A stretch of DNA of 64,000 bases from Clostridium ljungdahlii DSM 13528 (lineage in GTDB: Bacteria; Bacillota; Clostridia; Clostridiales; Clostridiaceae). The translations under genes and the position numbers were made by a program. Numbering within the stretch: position 1 is the first letter of the stretch; each line of letters starts with the position of its first letter. The notes under the pieces are model-generated. The model made no database searches, had not been told where the DNA came from, and saw nothing but the letters and a program-made list of their open reading frames with translations. Shown in pieces: positions 17,421-26,062 of this stretch. The stretch lies in assembly GCF_000143685.1 (NCBI RefSeq), contig NC_014328.1:806001-870000 (forward strand). Reading direction: 5' to 3'.

Positions 17421-18455
17421 TTGAAGTATAAAAGACTAACAGAACTTACTCGAACTTCTGGGTGAGCAGCTAAAATAGGACCGGAGGCCCTTTCTAAAAT
17501 ACTGGGTAAGTTACCTCGAATGGAAAACGAAAATTTAATGGTTGGTATAGAAACTTCGGATGATGCTGCGGTTTATAAATTAGATGATGATACAGCAGTA
17601 ATACAAACACTTGATTTTTTTACACCAATAGTGGATGATCCTTATACTTTTGGTCAAATAGCTGCAGCAAATTCTCTAAGTGATATATATGCCATGGGAG
17701 GAAAGCCTAAAGTAGCACTTAATATAGTTTGTTTTCCTTCCTGTCTTCCTGAAGAGGTGCTAGGAGAAATACTAAAAGGTGGTGCTGATAAAGTTATTGA
17801 AGCAGGTGCAGTAGTAGTGGGAGGCCACACTGTAGAGGACAATGAGCCTAAATATGGGTTGTCAGTTATGGGACTCGTACATCCTAATAACATACTTAAA
17901 AATTGTGGATCTGAAGTAGGGGATGTAATTATACTTACTAAGCCGTTAGGTATAGGAATAATTAATACTGCCATAAAAGGAGAAATGGCATCTAAAGAAG
18001 CGTATGATAAGGCAGTTAGAGTTATGTCTACTTTAAATAAGTATGCAGGAGAAATAGTAAGTAAATACTCTGTAAGTGCATGTACAGATGTAACTGGTTT
18101 TGGAATTATGGGACACGCATATGAAATGGCTTCTGCCTCTGGTGTTACATTAAAGCTTTATGCAAGTAGAATACCTTATATACAAGAGGCAAGAGAATAT
18201 GCCGAAATGGGGTTGGTACCGGCAGGTGCATATAGAAATAAAGACTATTTGAAAGGTAAATATTCAATAGAAAATGTACCTGAGTGGATGGAAGATATTT
18301 TATTTGATCCACAGACATCTGGTGGGCTTCTTATAACTTGCAGCAGGTCAGAAGGTATTAAAATTATGGAGGAACTTTCAAGGCTTGAAGTAAAATCTTC
18401 TGTAATAGGTGAAGTCATACCTATTCAGGTGAAGAAATATATAGAAGTAGAATAA
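17421..18455 (+). CDS. selD: Selenide, water dikinase SelD (selenocysteine-containing)
   Basis: SelD makes monoselenophosphate from selenide and ATP for selenocysteine synthesis. Reading starts at TTG 17421, seven bases after GGAGGTG. An in-frame TGA at 17463–17465 is read as selenocysteine (residue 15) in the context RTSG-U-AAKIGPEAL, the position of the catalytic Cys/Sec of SelD. The total is 344 residues, normal for the family. Downstream are the AIRS-like ATP-binding motifs (ETSDDAAVYKLDDD, GGHTVED, TDVTGFGIMGHAYEMA, DPQTSGGLL). A gene finder treating TGA as stop would start at 17520 and lose the active site. selA follows 26 bp later. Confidence 0.93.
17463..17496 (+). promoter_or_regulatory. 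Candidate bacterial SECIS element in selD
   Basis: Starting 12 bases after the UGA, GG-A-CC (17478–17482) pairs with GG-C-CC (17486–17490) around a GGA loop. A77–T91 adds to the stem and there is one A·C mismatch. The loop is about 18 bases from the UGA, which fits the known bacterial SECIS layout bound by SelB. Confidence 0.5.
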
Positions 18456-18481
18456 TGGTTTAAAGGGGTGAAAATCAAGTT

Positions 18482-19864
18482 GTGGATAAAAAACAATTAT
18501 TAAGAAAACTTCCTAAGATGGATGAACTCTTGAATGAAGAAATTGTAAAATTAGAGGCTGGCACTACAATGAAAGAAATTGTAATGGAATCTTTAAGAGA
18601 AGCTGTAGACAATTATAGAAATCTTATTTTAAAGGGTAAAATTGAAGACTTTACAAAAGAAGGTATATTGAAAAGCTTTAGAATAATAATTGAACAAAAA
18701 AAACAGCCCAACTTGAAAAATGTAATAAATGCTACGGGAGTTATCATACATACTAATCTAGGGAGATCCATTTTAAGTGATGGTGCTTTAAAGAATGTAA
18801 TTGACGCAGCTCATAATTATAGTAATTTGGAATACGATCTGGAAAAGGGCACAAGAGGATCTAGGTATAGCCACGTAGAAGAGCTGATTAAAAGGATTAC
18901 AGGAGCAGAGGCTTCTTTAGTTGTAAATAACAATGCAGCTGCAGTAGTCTTGGTTTTAAATACTCTTTGCAGTGGAAAGGAAGCCATAGTGTCCAGGGGG
19001 CAACTGGTGGAAATAGGGGGCTCTTTTAGAATACCTGAAGTTATGGAATTCAGTGGAGTTAACCTTGTGGAAGTAGGAACAACTAATAAAACCCATCTCA
19101 AAGATTATGAGAATGCCCTTAGTGAAAATACGGGAGCATTTTTAAAAGTTCACACATCTAATTTCAAAATAATTGGTTTTTCAGAAGAGGTGTCTTTAGA
19201 AGAACTGGTGAAACTGTCAGTAAAAAGCAGGATACCAGTAGTAGAGGATATAGGAAGCGGAACACTTGTAGACTTTTCTAAATATGGATTTGAGTATGAG
19301 CCTACAGTACAGGAAAGTATAGATAAAGGTGTTGACGTAGTTACTTTTAGTGGAGATAAAATGCTGGGAGGGCCTCAGGCGGGCATAATTGTAGGAAAGA
19401 AAAAATATATAGACAAGATGAAAGAAAATCAGCTTACAAGGGCTCTTAGAATAGATAAAATGACTCTTGCAGCTCTTGAAGGCACATTAAAATATTATCT
19501 AGATGAAAGTGAAGCAATAAAAAATATACCAACACTGCATATGATACTTGCAAGTGAAGACGAGCAAAAACGCAGGGCTCTTATTTTGAAGGAAAAGCTT
19601 GAAAATAAGAATTTGAATTTTAAATTTACTGTAGAAGGAGATTATTCCATGGTAGGAGGGGGATCCATGCCGGGACAAAAAATACCTACCTATGTAATTA
19701 AAGCAGAAAGCAGCAGTGTATCACCAGAGCAGGTTGATAAAAAGTTTAGAAAGAGAAGAGTACCTATAATTGTACGGTTAGCGCATAATCAAGTTATAAT
19801 GGATTTAAGAACTATGCTAGATAGGGATTTTGATGTTTTGGTAGATGCTTTTACAGAGTTTTAG
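18482..19864 (+). CDS. selA: L-seryl-tRNA(Sec) selenium transferase SelA
   Basis: A 460-residue PLP enzyme that converts Ser-tRNA(Sec) to Sec-tRNA(Sec) using selenophosphate. The PLP lysine is K293 in [15 protein letters not shown]. Other signatures are [14 protein letters not shown] and the [13 protein letters not shown] aspartate region. The start is GTG 18482 with AAGGGGTG upstream. It lies between selD and selB in one operon, in normal order. Confidence 0.96.
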   Translation: MDKKQLLRKLPKMDELLNEEIVKLEAGTTMKEIVMESLREAVDNYRNLILKGKIEDFTKEGILKSFRIIIEQKKQPNLKNVINATGVIIHTNLGRSILSDGALKNVIDAAHNYSNLEYDLEKGTRGSRYSHVEELIKRITGAEASLVVNNNAAAVVLVLNTLCSGKEAIVSRGQLVEIGGSFRIPEVMEFSGVNLVEVGTTNKTHLKDYENALSENTGAFLKVHTSNFKIIGFSEEVSLEELVKLSVKSRIPVVEDIGSGTLVDFSKYGFEYEPTVQESIDKGVDVVTFSGDKMLGGPQAGIIVGKKKYIDKMKENQLTRALRIDKMTLAALEGTLKYYLDESEAIKNIPTLHMILASEDEQKRRALILKEKLENKNLNFKFTVEGDYSMVGGGSMPGQKIPTYVIKAESSSVSPEQVDKKFRKRRVPIIVRLAHNQVIMDLRTMLDRDFDVLVDAFTEF

Positions 19865-19923
19865 CTTAAGGTATTTCTTTCAAATGCCTAACTTGATACA
19901 TTTCAGTTTGGAGGTAATTTTGC

Positions 19924-21831
19924 ATGAAGCATGTTGTAATAGGAACAGCGGGGCATATAGACCATGGCAAAACTGCACTTATAAGAGCCTTGACAGGAAG
20001 GGAAACTGATACTTTAAAAGAAGAGAAAGAAAGAGGAATATCCATAAACCTTGGATTTACTTTCTTTAATTTGCCATCAGGGAAAAAAGCTGGAATTATA
20101 GATGTGCCTGGCCATGAAAAATTTATAAAAAATATGTTAGCTGGGGTTAGTGGTATAGATTTAGTACTCATGGTGATTGCAGCAGATGAGGGAGTTATGC
20201 CGCAGACCAGAGAGCACTTTGAAATACTTCAACTTTTAAATGTAAATAAAGGTATTATTGTCGTTACTAAAATAGATCTAGTAGATGAAGAGTGGCTGGA
20301 TATGGTATTAGAGGATATAAAGAAAGAGTTTAAAGGAACTTTTTTAGAGAATGCTCCCATATGCAAAGTTTCTTCTAAAACTAAAATTGGTTTAGATTCT
20401 CTGGCGAAAGAAATAGATAGACTTACAGAAGATGTTTCCTGTAAAGATGTAAGAGGGCATTTTAGACTTCCAGTAGACAGAGTTTTTTCTATAAGTGGAT
20501 TTGGCACAGTTGTAACGGGTACCGTAATTAGTGGAAGTATTAGAGAAGGTGAACAAGTACAAATATATCCTTCCAAAGTATTATCTAAAGTGAGAGGTAT
20601 ACAAATAAATGATAAGCAGGTAAAAAGAGCTGAAGCAGGTGAAAGATGTGGAATAAATTTAGCTAATGTAAAAACCAGTAATATAGATAGGGGAGATGTA
20701 ATATCGCTAGAAAATTTAATGGAACCATCTCTCATGATAGACTGCAAATTACATTATTTAAAGAGTGCACCAAAACCTTTGAAAAATAGACAAAGGGTAA
20801 GGATTTACCATGGTACCAGTGAAATCATATGTAGGGTAGTAATACTTGATAAGAAGGAAGTAAATCCAGGAGAAGATTCTTACGTTCAATTTAGATTGGA
20901 AAAGCAGCTTACTTCCCAGAGAAAAGATAGATTTGTAATAAGAAGCTATTCTCCTATGAGTACAATAGGTGGGGGAATTATAATAGAACCTTCTGCTAAG
21001 AAAGCTAAAAGATTTAATGAGGAATATATAGAAGAGTTAAGAATAAAAGAAAAAGGGAATACACAAAATATACTAGAAGGTGTCATTAAAAATTTAAGCG
21101 AAAATTATCCTAAAGAAGAGGATATATTAAAAGCTTTGGGCAAAAACGAAGTCAGCATAAAGAATCAGTTAAAAAAGCTAGTAGATAGTGGAATAATAAT
21201 ATTATTAAATGGAGGAGAAAAAACTGTATATCTTCATAAAGATTTTTTGAATGAAAAAATTAATGTATTAGAGAATATACTAGAAAAGTTTCATGAAGAT
21301 AATCCTTTAAAAATAGGAATATCTAAAGAGGAAATTAAAAATAAAGTATTTGGAAAAAAAATTAAGCAAAAAATATATGATTGTATAATGGAGTTTTTGG
21401 AAAATGAAAATGTTATAAACACTTACAAAAATTTTGTATCCCTAATAGATTTTCAACCTAAATACAATGATATGCAGAATGATATTAGAAAAAATATACT
21501 GAGTGAGTTTAAAAAGCAAAAGTTTATTCCACCAAAGTATTCAGATTTAGAGAGTATGTGCAAGGATAAAAAATCATTTAAAATGGTATTTGAATCTTTA
21601 GTTGATAGAGAAGATATAGTTAAAGTTTCTGAGAATTTCTGGCTTCTTTCTGAGTACTATGAAAAAGCTAAAGATATTGTAATAAATTTTATAAAGGAGC
21701 ATGGAAGCATATCAATTGCTGAATTTAGAGATGAACTGCAAACCAGCAGAAAGTATGCTTTAGCACTTATGGAACATTTTGATGCTATAAAGTTTACCAA
21801 GAGAATGGAAGATAAAAGAATCCTTTATTAA
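19924..21831 (+). CDS. selB: Selenocysteine-specific elongation factor SelB
   Basis: A 635-residue translation factor that delivers Sec-tRNA(Sec) to UGA codons with a SECIS. The N-terminal GTPase domain has GTAGHIDHGKTALIRALTG, DVPGHE and VTKIDLVD. Beta-barrel domains follow, and the C-terminal third holds winged-helix repeats that bind the SECIS hairpin. It starts ATGAAGCATG with GGAGGT upstream. The tRNA it uses is encoded 65 bp downstream. Confidence 0.96.
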   Translation: MKHVVIGTAGHIDHGKTALIRALTGRETDTLKEEKERGISINLGFTFFNLPSGKKAGIIDVPGHEKFIKNMLAGVSGIDLVLMVIAADEGVMPQTREHFEILQLLNVNKGIIVVTKIDLVDEEWLDMVLEDIKKEFKGTFLENAPICKVSSKTKIGLDSLAKEIDRLTEDVSCKDVRGHFRLPVDRVFSISGFGTVVTGTVISGSIREGEQVQIYPSKVLSKVRGIQINDKQVKRAEAGERCGINLANVKTSNIDRGDVISLENLMEPSLMIDCKLHYLKSAPKPLKNRQRVRIYHGTSEIICRVVILDKKEVNPGEDSYVQFRLEKQLTSQRKDRFVIRSYSPMSTIGGGIIIEPSAKKAKRFNEEYIEELRIKEKGNTQNILEGVIKNLSENYPKEEDILKALGKNEVSIKNQLKKLVDSGIIILLNGGEKTVYLHKDFLNEKINVLENILEKFHEDNPLKIGISKEEIKNKVFGKKIKQKIYDCIMEFLENENVINTYKNFVSLIDFQPKYNDMQNDIRKNILSEFKKQKFIPPKYSDLESMCKDKKSFKMVFESLVDREDIVKVSENFWLLSEYYEKAKDIVINFIKEHGSISIAEFRDELQTSRKYALALMEHFDAIKFTKRMEDKRILY

Positions 21832-21895
21832 CCACATATGAATTCGTTGACATTAGGTTTTGGTTTACTTATAATAGTACTTGGCGATTTCAAAT

Positions 21896-21992
21896 GGGAG
21901 TAGATAGGTGCTGGTGTGCCTGCCAGTCTTCAAAACTGTGTTGTCGTGCTAATACCACGATGGGTGAGTTCGATTCTCACATATTCCCGCCA
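21896..21992 (+). tRNA. selC: tRNA-Sec (UCA anticodon)
   Basis: A 97-base tRNA including an encoded CCA. The acceptor arm GGGAGTA (21896–21902) pairs with TATTCCC (21982–21988), followed by G and CCA. The anticodon loop CTTCAAA (21928–21934) gives TCA at 21930–21932. A long variable arm contains TCGTG/CACGA (21944–21948 and 21956–21960). The T arm GTGAG-TTCGATT-CTCAC is perfect. The extended variable arm, eight bases on the 3' acceptor side, and its place directly after selB all identify tRNA-Sec. The expected eighth acceptor pair is G·A here. Confidence 0.95.
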
Positions 21993-22060
21993 GTTGATAT
22001 TACAAGCTTTAGATATCAAGGATTCAGATGGATTACATAAAATAGATTATATATTTAAAG

Positions 22061-22099
22061 GGATTTCTATAATAGTTATGTTATAGAAATCCTTTTTTT
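22061..22099 (+). terminator. Terminator of the sel locus (TAGTTAT-loop family)
   Basis: GGATTTCTATAA and TTATAGAAATCC form a perfect 12-bp stem with a TAGTTATG loop and seven Ts. Nearly the same hairpin occurs at 27949–27990 and 40111–40150. Confidence 0.85.
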
Positions 22100-22212
22100 G
22101 CTTTGCCTAAAAAGAGAGGAGATTAGTTATATCAATGGTTGGAAGGAAAAATGCGTAATATTTTACAATATATGAATTTAATATAAATTTAATTTCATGA
22201 GCAACTCTAATG

Positions 22213-22250
22213 TGTACATTTTGTATAAATTATTATTAAAAAAATGTACA
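22213..22250. promoter_or_regulatory. Candidate operator between regulator remnant and MFS remnant, unit 1
   Basis: TGTACATTTT and AAAATGTACA form a 10-bp inverted repeat separated by 18 bases. The core TACATTTT/AAAATGTA is kept in unit 2 at 29803–29836, directly in front of the intact regulator. A TATAAT box lies about 35 bases further on. It is a plausible binding site of the PucR-type regulator. Confidence 0.4.
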
Positions 22251-22558
22251 TTCTGCAAATAGAATTACAAATTTCCATTTGCTATAATATAATTATATCA
22301 AATAGTTGATAAATTACGACGATTTCTGCTGGTTCTTTTGTTACTTATACGATAATAAAAAATGTATAAATTTAGTCAGGAGAATTAGAGATTATGACAT
22401 ATCTTTTCAATTAAGGCAGCAGATACATATCCTGATTAGGGCCAATTAAATGTTGTGAACAGCTGAGGACCTGTATTTTCTTAATGTAAATGTTTAATAG
22501 GATTTTTGGGGTGTAGGATGATGAACATATTATATACAAAAATATTGTAAAAGCACCT

Positions 22559-23129
22559 AATCTCATTTTCCTGAATCCCGCTGTGTTATTTTTATCAACT
22601 ATGTGTACAATGGGTGATATGGTCGTGATACCTATTGTAAGTAATTTATACTAGGTATTAAAAATGATAATTTAGCCAATGCTATTATTAGCGGATCATC
22701 CATGATAGGTGTTATTTTTGCTTTATTGGTGCTACTTTAGTAGACACAATAAACAAAAAGACATTAATAATTATCAGCTTTGTCTTGTTGACGTTTACTT
22801 CTGTTTTTGACAGTGCAATTGTCAACGATTACTATATGTTGGTATGCCGTTTGATTGTTATGGGCGTCGTATTGGGATTAGAAGTAGTACTGGAAAATAT
22901 TCAGGATACAGCAATTGGTATAATGGGCGTAGTAAACGAAATTGCGTTATTTTTTTGTGTATATGCAGTTACAGGTATGAAATCAATTATGGAATTTACT
23001 TCCTCTTTGTCCGTATGGCCAATATTAGGTGTGATTTGTCTTGTGGCTGGTGTATTTGCCGTAATTGGATTTATTAAAAGTGAAAAAAGTTTTGATGAAA
23101 AGTATAAGGTACAAATCAAAGAAGTTTAA
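22559..23129 (+). pseudogene. MFS transporter remnant, unit 1
   Basis: Reading across frames gives a hydrophobic protein beginning NLIFLNPAVLFLSTMC and TMGDMVVIPIVSNLY, broken by TAG and then a frameshift. It resumes as GSSMIGVIFALLV and, from about 22734, an open frame of some 130 residues ending EKYKVQIKEV. Membrane segments and the GMKSIMEFTSSL region fit a major facilitator carrier lacking its middle. Stops, shifts and missing sequence make it a pseudogene; only the last 115 codons or so could still be translated. It was probably the uptake system for the methylated substrate of the operon. Confidence 0.7.
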
Positions 23130-23193
23130 AGTGTTGTAGTATTAATTGACACAATTGTAACTTAAGTAAATGTTTAAAGAAGGGGTGTATATT

Positions 23194-23997
23194 ATGATAA
23201 TAATTGGTGAAAAAATTAATGGAGCGATTCCTTCCACAGGTAAAGCCATTGCAGCAAAGGATTCAGAATTCATAAGAAATCTTGCAATAAAGCAAACAGA
23301 AGCAGGTGCAGATTTTATTGATGTTTGTGCTTCAGTGGATGACGACATTGAACTGGAAACAATGAAATGGCTTATAGACATCGTACAGGATGCAACCGAT
23401 GTGCCTATCGCAGTGGATAGTCCTAACCCCCACACATGCGTAGAAGCCATGAAATACTGTAAGAAGCCAGGCCTTTTCAATTCCGTGTCAATGGAAGGGG
23501 ACAAGATTGATGTGGCATTTCCTGCAATCGCTGATACAAAATGGGAGTGTGTTGCTCTCTTGAACAGCGACAAAGGAATTCCCAAAACTGCTAAAGACCG
23601 TTTGGATGTATTTGCAGAGTTAATGGCAAAAGTAAAAGAATACAACATTGATCCGTCCAGGATGCATATTGATCCCTTGATTGAAATGCTGTGTACATCA
23701 GAAGAAGGAATTAACATGGTAACCGAAGTTATGAAGAAAATCAAAGAATTGTATCCTACGATTCATGTTGTTGGAGCTGTTAGTAATATCTCCTTTAATA
23801 TTCCAGCCAGGAAAATTGTCAATCAGGCATTTGCAGTATTGGCTATGAATGCAGGAATGGACAGTTTTATTCTTGATCCATTAAATCAGGATTTAATAGG
23901 GATGTTGTTTGCAACAGAAGCACTATTAGGTGAAGACGAGTACTGCATGGAATATATTAGAGCATACAGAGAAGGAATATTTGGTAAAAAGAAATAA
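23194..23997 (+). CDS. Methyltetrahydrofolate:corrinoid methyltransferase (MtrH-like, MT II), copy 1
   Basis: A 267-residue pterin-binding TIM-barrel protein of the MtrH/AcsE/MtvA kind. It starts MIIIGEKINGAIPS, then has AGADFIDVCASVDDD, VPIAVDSPNPHT, SRMHIDPLIEML and VGAVSNISFNIPARK, covering the folate-binding Asp and Asn positions of the family. It should move methyl groups between the neighbouring corrinoid protein and tetrahydrofolate, feeding the Wood–Ljungdahl pathway. The ATG at 23194 has AAGGGGTG upstream; an earlier ATG at 23170 has none. It is identical in protein sequence to the copy at 30491. Confidence 0.88.
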   Translation: MIIIGEKINGAIPSTGKAIAAKDSEFIRNLAIKQTEAGADFIDVCASVDDDIELETMKWLIDIVQDATDVPIAVDSPNPHTCVEAMKYCKKPGLFNSVSMEGDKIDVAFPAIADTKWECVALLNSDKGIPKTAKDRLDVFAELMAKVKEYNIDPSRMHIDPLIEMLCTSEEGINMVTEVMKKIKELYPTIHVVGAVSNISFNIPARKIVNQAFAVLAMNAGMDSFILDPLNQDLIGMLFATEALLGEDEYCMEYIRAYREGIFGKKK

Positions 23998-24050
23998 TTA
24001 CATAAATAATAAGGATAAATAATTATATAAACAATAAGGAGGAAAAAATA

Positions 24051-24683
24051 ATGTCTAAAATTGAAGAAGTAAAAGTTAATTTAGAGGCAGGTAAAACTAA
24101 ACTTATTAAAGGATTGGTGCAGGAAGCACTAGATGAGGGAAGCAAAGCAGAAGATATACTTCAAGCTATGATTGACTCAATGGGTGTTGTAGGCGATAAA
24201 TTCTCCACAGGAGAAATATTCGTACCTGAAATGTTAATAGCAGCAAAAGCAATGTCAAGAGGTGTAGAAGTGCTTAAACCTCATCTTGCAAGTGGGGCTT
24301 CAACTTCTTTAGGCACATGTGTTATTGGAACAGTTGCAGGTGATTTACATGATATTGGTAAAAATCTAGTTTCAATGATGATGGAAAGCACTGGATTTAA
24401 AATAGTAGACCTTGGAGTAGATGTACCTGCTGATAAATTTGTTGAAGCAGTTAAGGCAAATGAAAATGTAAAAATAGTAGCATGCTCAGCACTTCTTACT
24501 ACGACAATGGCAGCTTTGAAGAAAACAGTTGAGACTTTAAGAGAAAGTGGATTAAAAGGATTCAAGATAATGGTTGGTGGTGCTCCTGTAACAGCTGAAT
24601 TTGCGGATTCAATAGGAGCAGATGCATATACACCTGATGCAGGTAGTGCTGCAGTTAAGGCTAAAGAATTGGCAACGGCATAA
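24051..24683 (+). CDS. Corrinoid (B12-binding) methyl-carrier protein, copy 1
   Basis: A 210-residue MtaC/MtvC-type carrier. The N-terminal helical cap domain (about residues 1–85) is followed by the B12-binding Rossmann domain. That domain has the base-off motif D98-x-H100-x-x-G103 in GDLHDIGKN, the S-x-L motif in ACSALLTT, and the GG motif in MVGGAPV. His100 is the lower cobalt ligand. It carries the methyl group between the UroD-like and MtrH-like enzymes encoded on either side. AGGAGG precedes the ATG. The copy at 31348 encodes the same protein. Confidence 0.93.
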   Translation: MSKIEEVKVNLEAGKTKLIKGLVQEALDEGSKAEDILQAMIDSMGVVGDKFSTGEIFVPEMLIAAKAMSRGVEVLKPHLASGASTSLGTCVIGTVAGDLHDIGKNLVSMMMESTGFKIVDLGVDVPADKFVEAVKANENVKIVACSALLTTTMAALKKTVETLRESGLKGFKIMVGGAPVTAEFADSIGADAYTPDAGSAAVKAKELATA

Positions 24684-24717
24684 ATATATTATAAATAATA
24701 TAAGGAGGTATTGTTGT

Positions 24718-25695
24718 ATGTTAACTAAAAGACAGAATTTACTAGAAACTATTAAAGGTGGAAATCCAGATCGTTTTGTTAATCAATACGAATTTTTGAA
24801 TATGATCATGGAAATGCCTTTGGGAAGTAGATCTAACTACGGTTGTACTTGGAAAGATAATTGGGGGATAACATGGCAGTGGCCAGAAGGTCAACTTGGT
24901 GCGTTCCCTGTTCATGATGACGAACACAGAGTTTTAAAAGATGTTACTGAATGGAAGAAATATGTTAAAATTCCTACAATTCCAACTTCTGATGAAGCTT
25001 GGGCTCCAGCTATTGCTCATGCTAATTCTGTTGACCGTAATGAGGAATTTGTGGCACCTTTCTATGCTCCAGGTGTCTTTGAAATGACACATCATCTTAT
25101 GGGCATGGAAGATGCATTAATGAGTTTATATGAAGAGCCTGAAGCTATGCATGAGTTAATTGACGCCCTTACGCAGTATGAGCTGGATGTTGCAAAAGTG
25201 ATAGTTGAAAAACTTCATCCAGATTGCATTTTCCATCATGATGACTGGGGAAGTCAAAAAAACTCTTTTGTGGCTCCTAAAATGTTTGAAGAGTTCTTTC
25301 TTCCGGCTTATAAAAAAATCTATGGTTACTATAAAGCCAATGGTGTTGAATTGATTGTTCACCACAGCGATTCTTATGCTGCTAACTTGGTTCCATATAT
25401 GATCGAAATGGGAATCGATATATGGCAAGGCGTTATGAACACTAATAACATCCCTGAATTGATCAAGCAATATGGTGGAAAAATATCCTTTATGGGAGGA
25501 CTCCACAGTGGTTTGATTGATTTTCCAGATTGGACACTTGAAAATTGTATCAAACATGTAGAAGAAGCTTGCAAAGCTAATGGAAAGAAATACTTTATTC
25601 CATGCCTGACTGCGGGTTTACCTCAGGGGTATTTCCCAAATGTATATGAGACAGTAACTAAGGCAATAGATGAAATGAGTAAAAAAATGTTTTAA
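24718..25695 (+). CDS. UroD-family substrate:corrinoid methyltransferase (MT I), copy 1
   Basis: A 325-residue uroporphyrinogen decarboxylase-superfamily protein, the fold of MtaA/MtbA and of O-demethylase MT I enzymes. Visible segments are FHHDDWGSQKNSF, LIVHHSDSYAANL, FMGGLHSGLIDF and FIPCLTAGLPQGYFP. It probably removes a methyl group from a methoxylated or methylated substrate and passes it to the corrinoid protein. The substrate is unknown. The metal motif H-x-C of MtaA reads H-H-S-D here, arguing against coenzyme M use. The ATG at 24718 follows AAGGAGG; longer readings upstream overlap the previous gene. It differs from copy 2 at three residues (S/G, Q/K, T/S). Confidence 0.85.
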   Translation: MLTKRQNLLETIKGGNPDRFVNQYEFLNMIMEMPLGSRSNYGCTWKDNWGITWQWPEGQLGAFPVHDDEHRVLKDVTEWKKYVKIPTIPTSDEAWAPAIAHANSVDRNEEFVAPFYAPGVFEMTHHLMGMEDALMSLYEEPEAMHELIDALTQYELDVAKVIVEKLHPDCIFHHDDWGSQKNSFVAPKMFEEFFLPAYKKIYGYYKANGVELIVHHSDSYAANLVPYMIEMGIDIWQGVMNTNNIPELIKQYGGKISFMGGLHSGLIDFPDWTLENCIKHVEEACKANGKKYFIPCLTAGLPQGYFPNVYETVTKAIDEMSKKMF

Positions 25696-25737
25696 GCTAC
25701 ATAACTGAGATAAAACATTTTTGTTGTAAATAAAAAA

Positions 25738-25783
25738 CATTTTGGATCAATGTTAAAAATAAATTAATCCAAAATGCTTTTTA
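25738..25783. terminator. Terminator after methyltransferase block, copy 1
   Basis: CATTTTGGAT and ATCCAAAATG form the stem with a long AT loop, flanked by A-run and T-run, so it can work in both directions. Duplicated at 33035–33080. Confidence 0.75.
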
Positions 25784-25800
25784 TGCAAAAAAGAAGTTAA

Positions 25801-25960
25801 TTATCTTATATTACTATTTTCTATTAATGACATTTCAACCGATCCATATGTTCCGTGCATTCCATAAGTCAGTTCATCACCTTTAAGTGCTGGCTCACAG
25901 CAGGTTGAGGACACTTTGTGATATGTATTTTTTCATATTCAAGCACGAGTCTCACTTTAT
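25801..25960 (-). pseudogene. Unrecognised gene remnant
   Basis: On the minus strand, ending at a TAA at 25801–25803, about 32 codons read CEPALKGDELTYGMHGTYGS and then VEMSLIENSNIR. In another frame just upstream is VRLVLEYEKIHITKC. This looks like the C-terminal end of a decayed protein, with a frameshift between the pieces. I do not recognise the family. The final six codons fall inside the duplicated unit and the rest outside it, so the duplication endpoint cuts this remnant. Confidence 0.3.
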
Positions 25961-26062
25961 TGTCTAATATATAGGGAACTCCTATATTCTAAAACTTAAA
26001 TTATGTATATTCAAGTAGAATATAATTATATTTAAAGAAAAATACTTCATAGGAGGAATTAC

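Larger units (their letters stand above)
22187..25825. repeat. Tandem duplication unit 1 of the corrinoid methyltransfer operon
   Basis: This segment corresponds to 29775–33122. The left edge contains only the first four codons of the PucR-type regulator (minus strand), after which similarity stops. The right edge is the CTATT after the MT I terminator. The three-gene block 23194–25825 has the same length as 30491–33122 with no gaps; by eye I count about a dozen substitutions, none in the first gene. The 5' parts, with promoter and MFS remnant, are much more diverged and differ by deletions. Confidence 0.9.

Noticed and set aside
17463..17465. TGA near the start of selD as evidence of a pseudogene
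   Set aside because: It is at the catalytic Cys/Sec position, is followed by a hairpin at SECIS distance, and the rest of the gene is intact.
23142..23744. Long open frame antisense to the MT II gene (also 30415–31041)
   Set aside because: Low-complexity Ser/Ile-rich translation with no ribosome site, in a shadow of a clear conserved gene.
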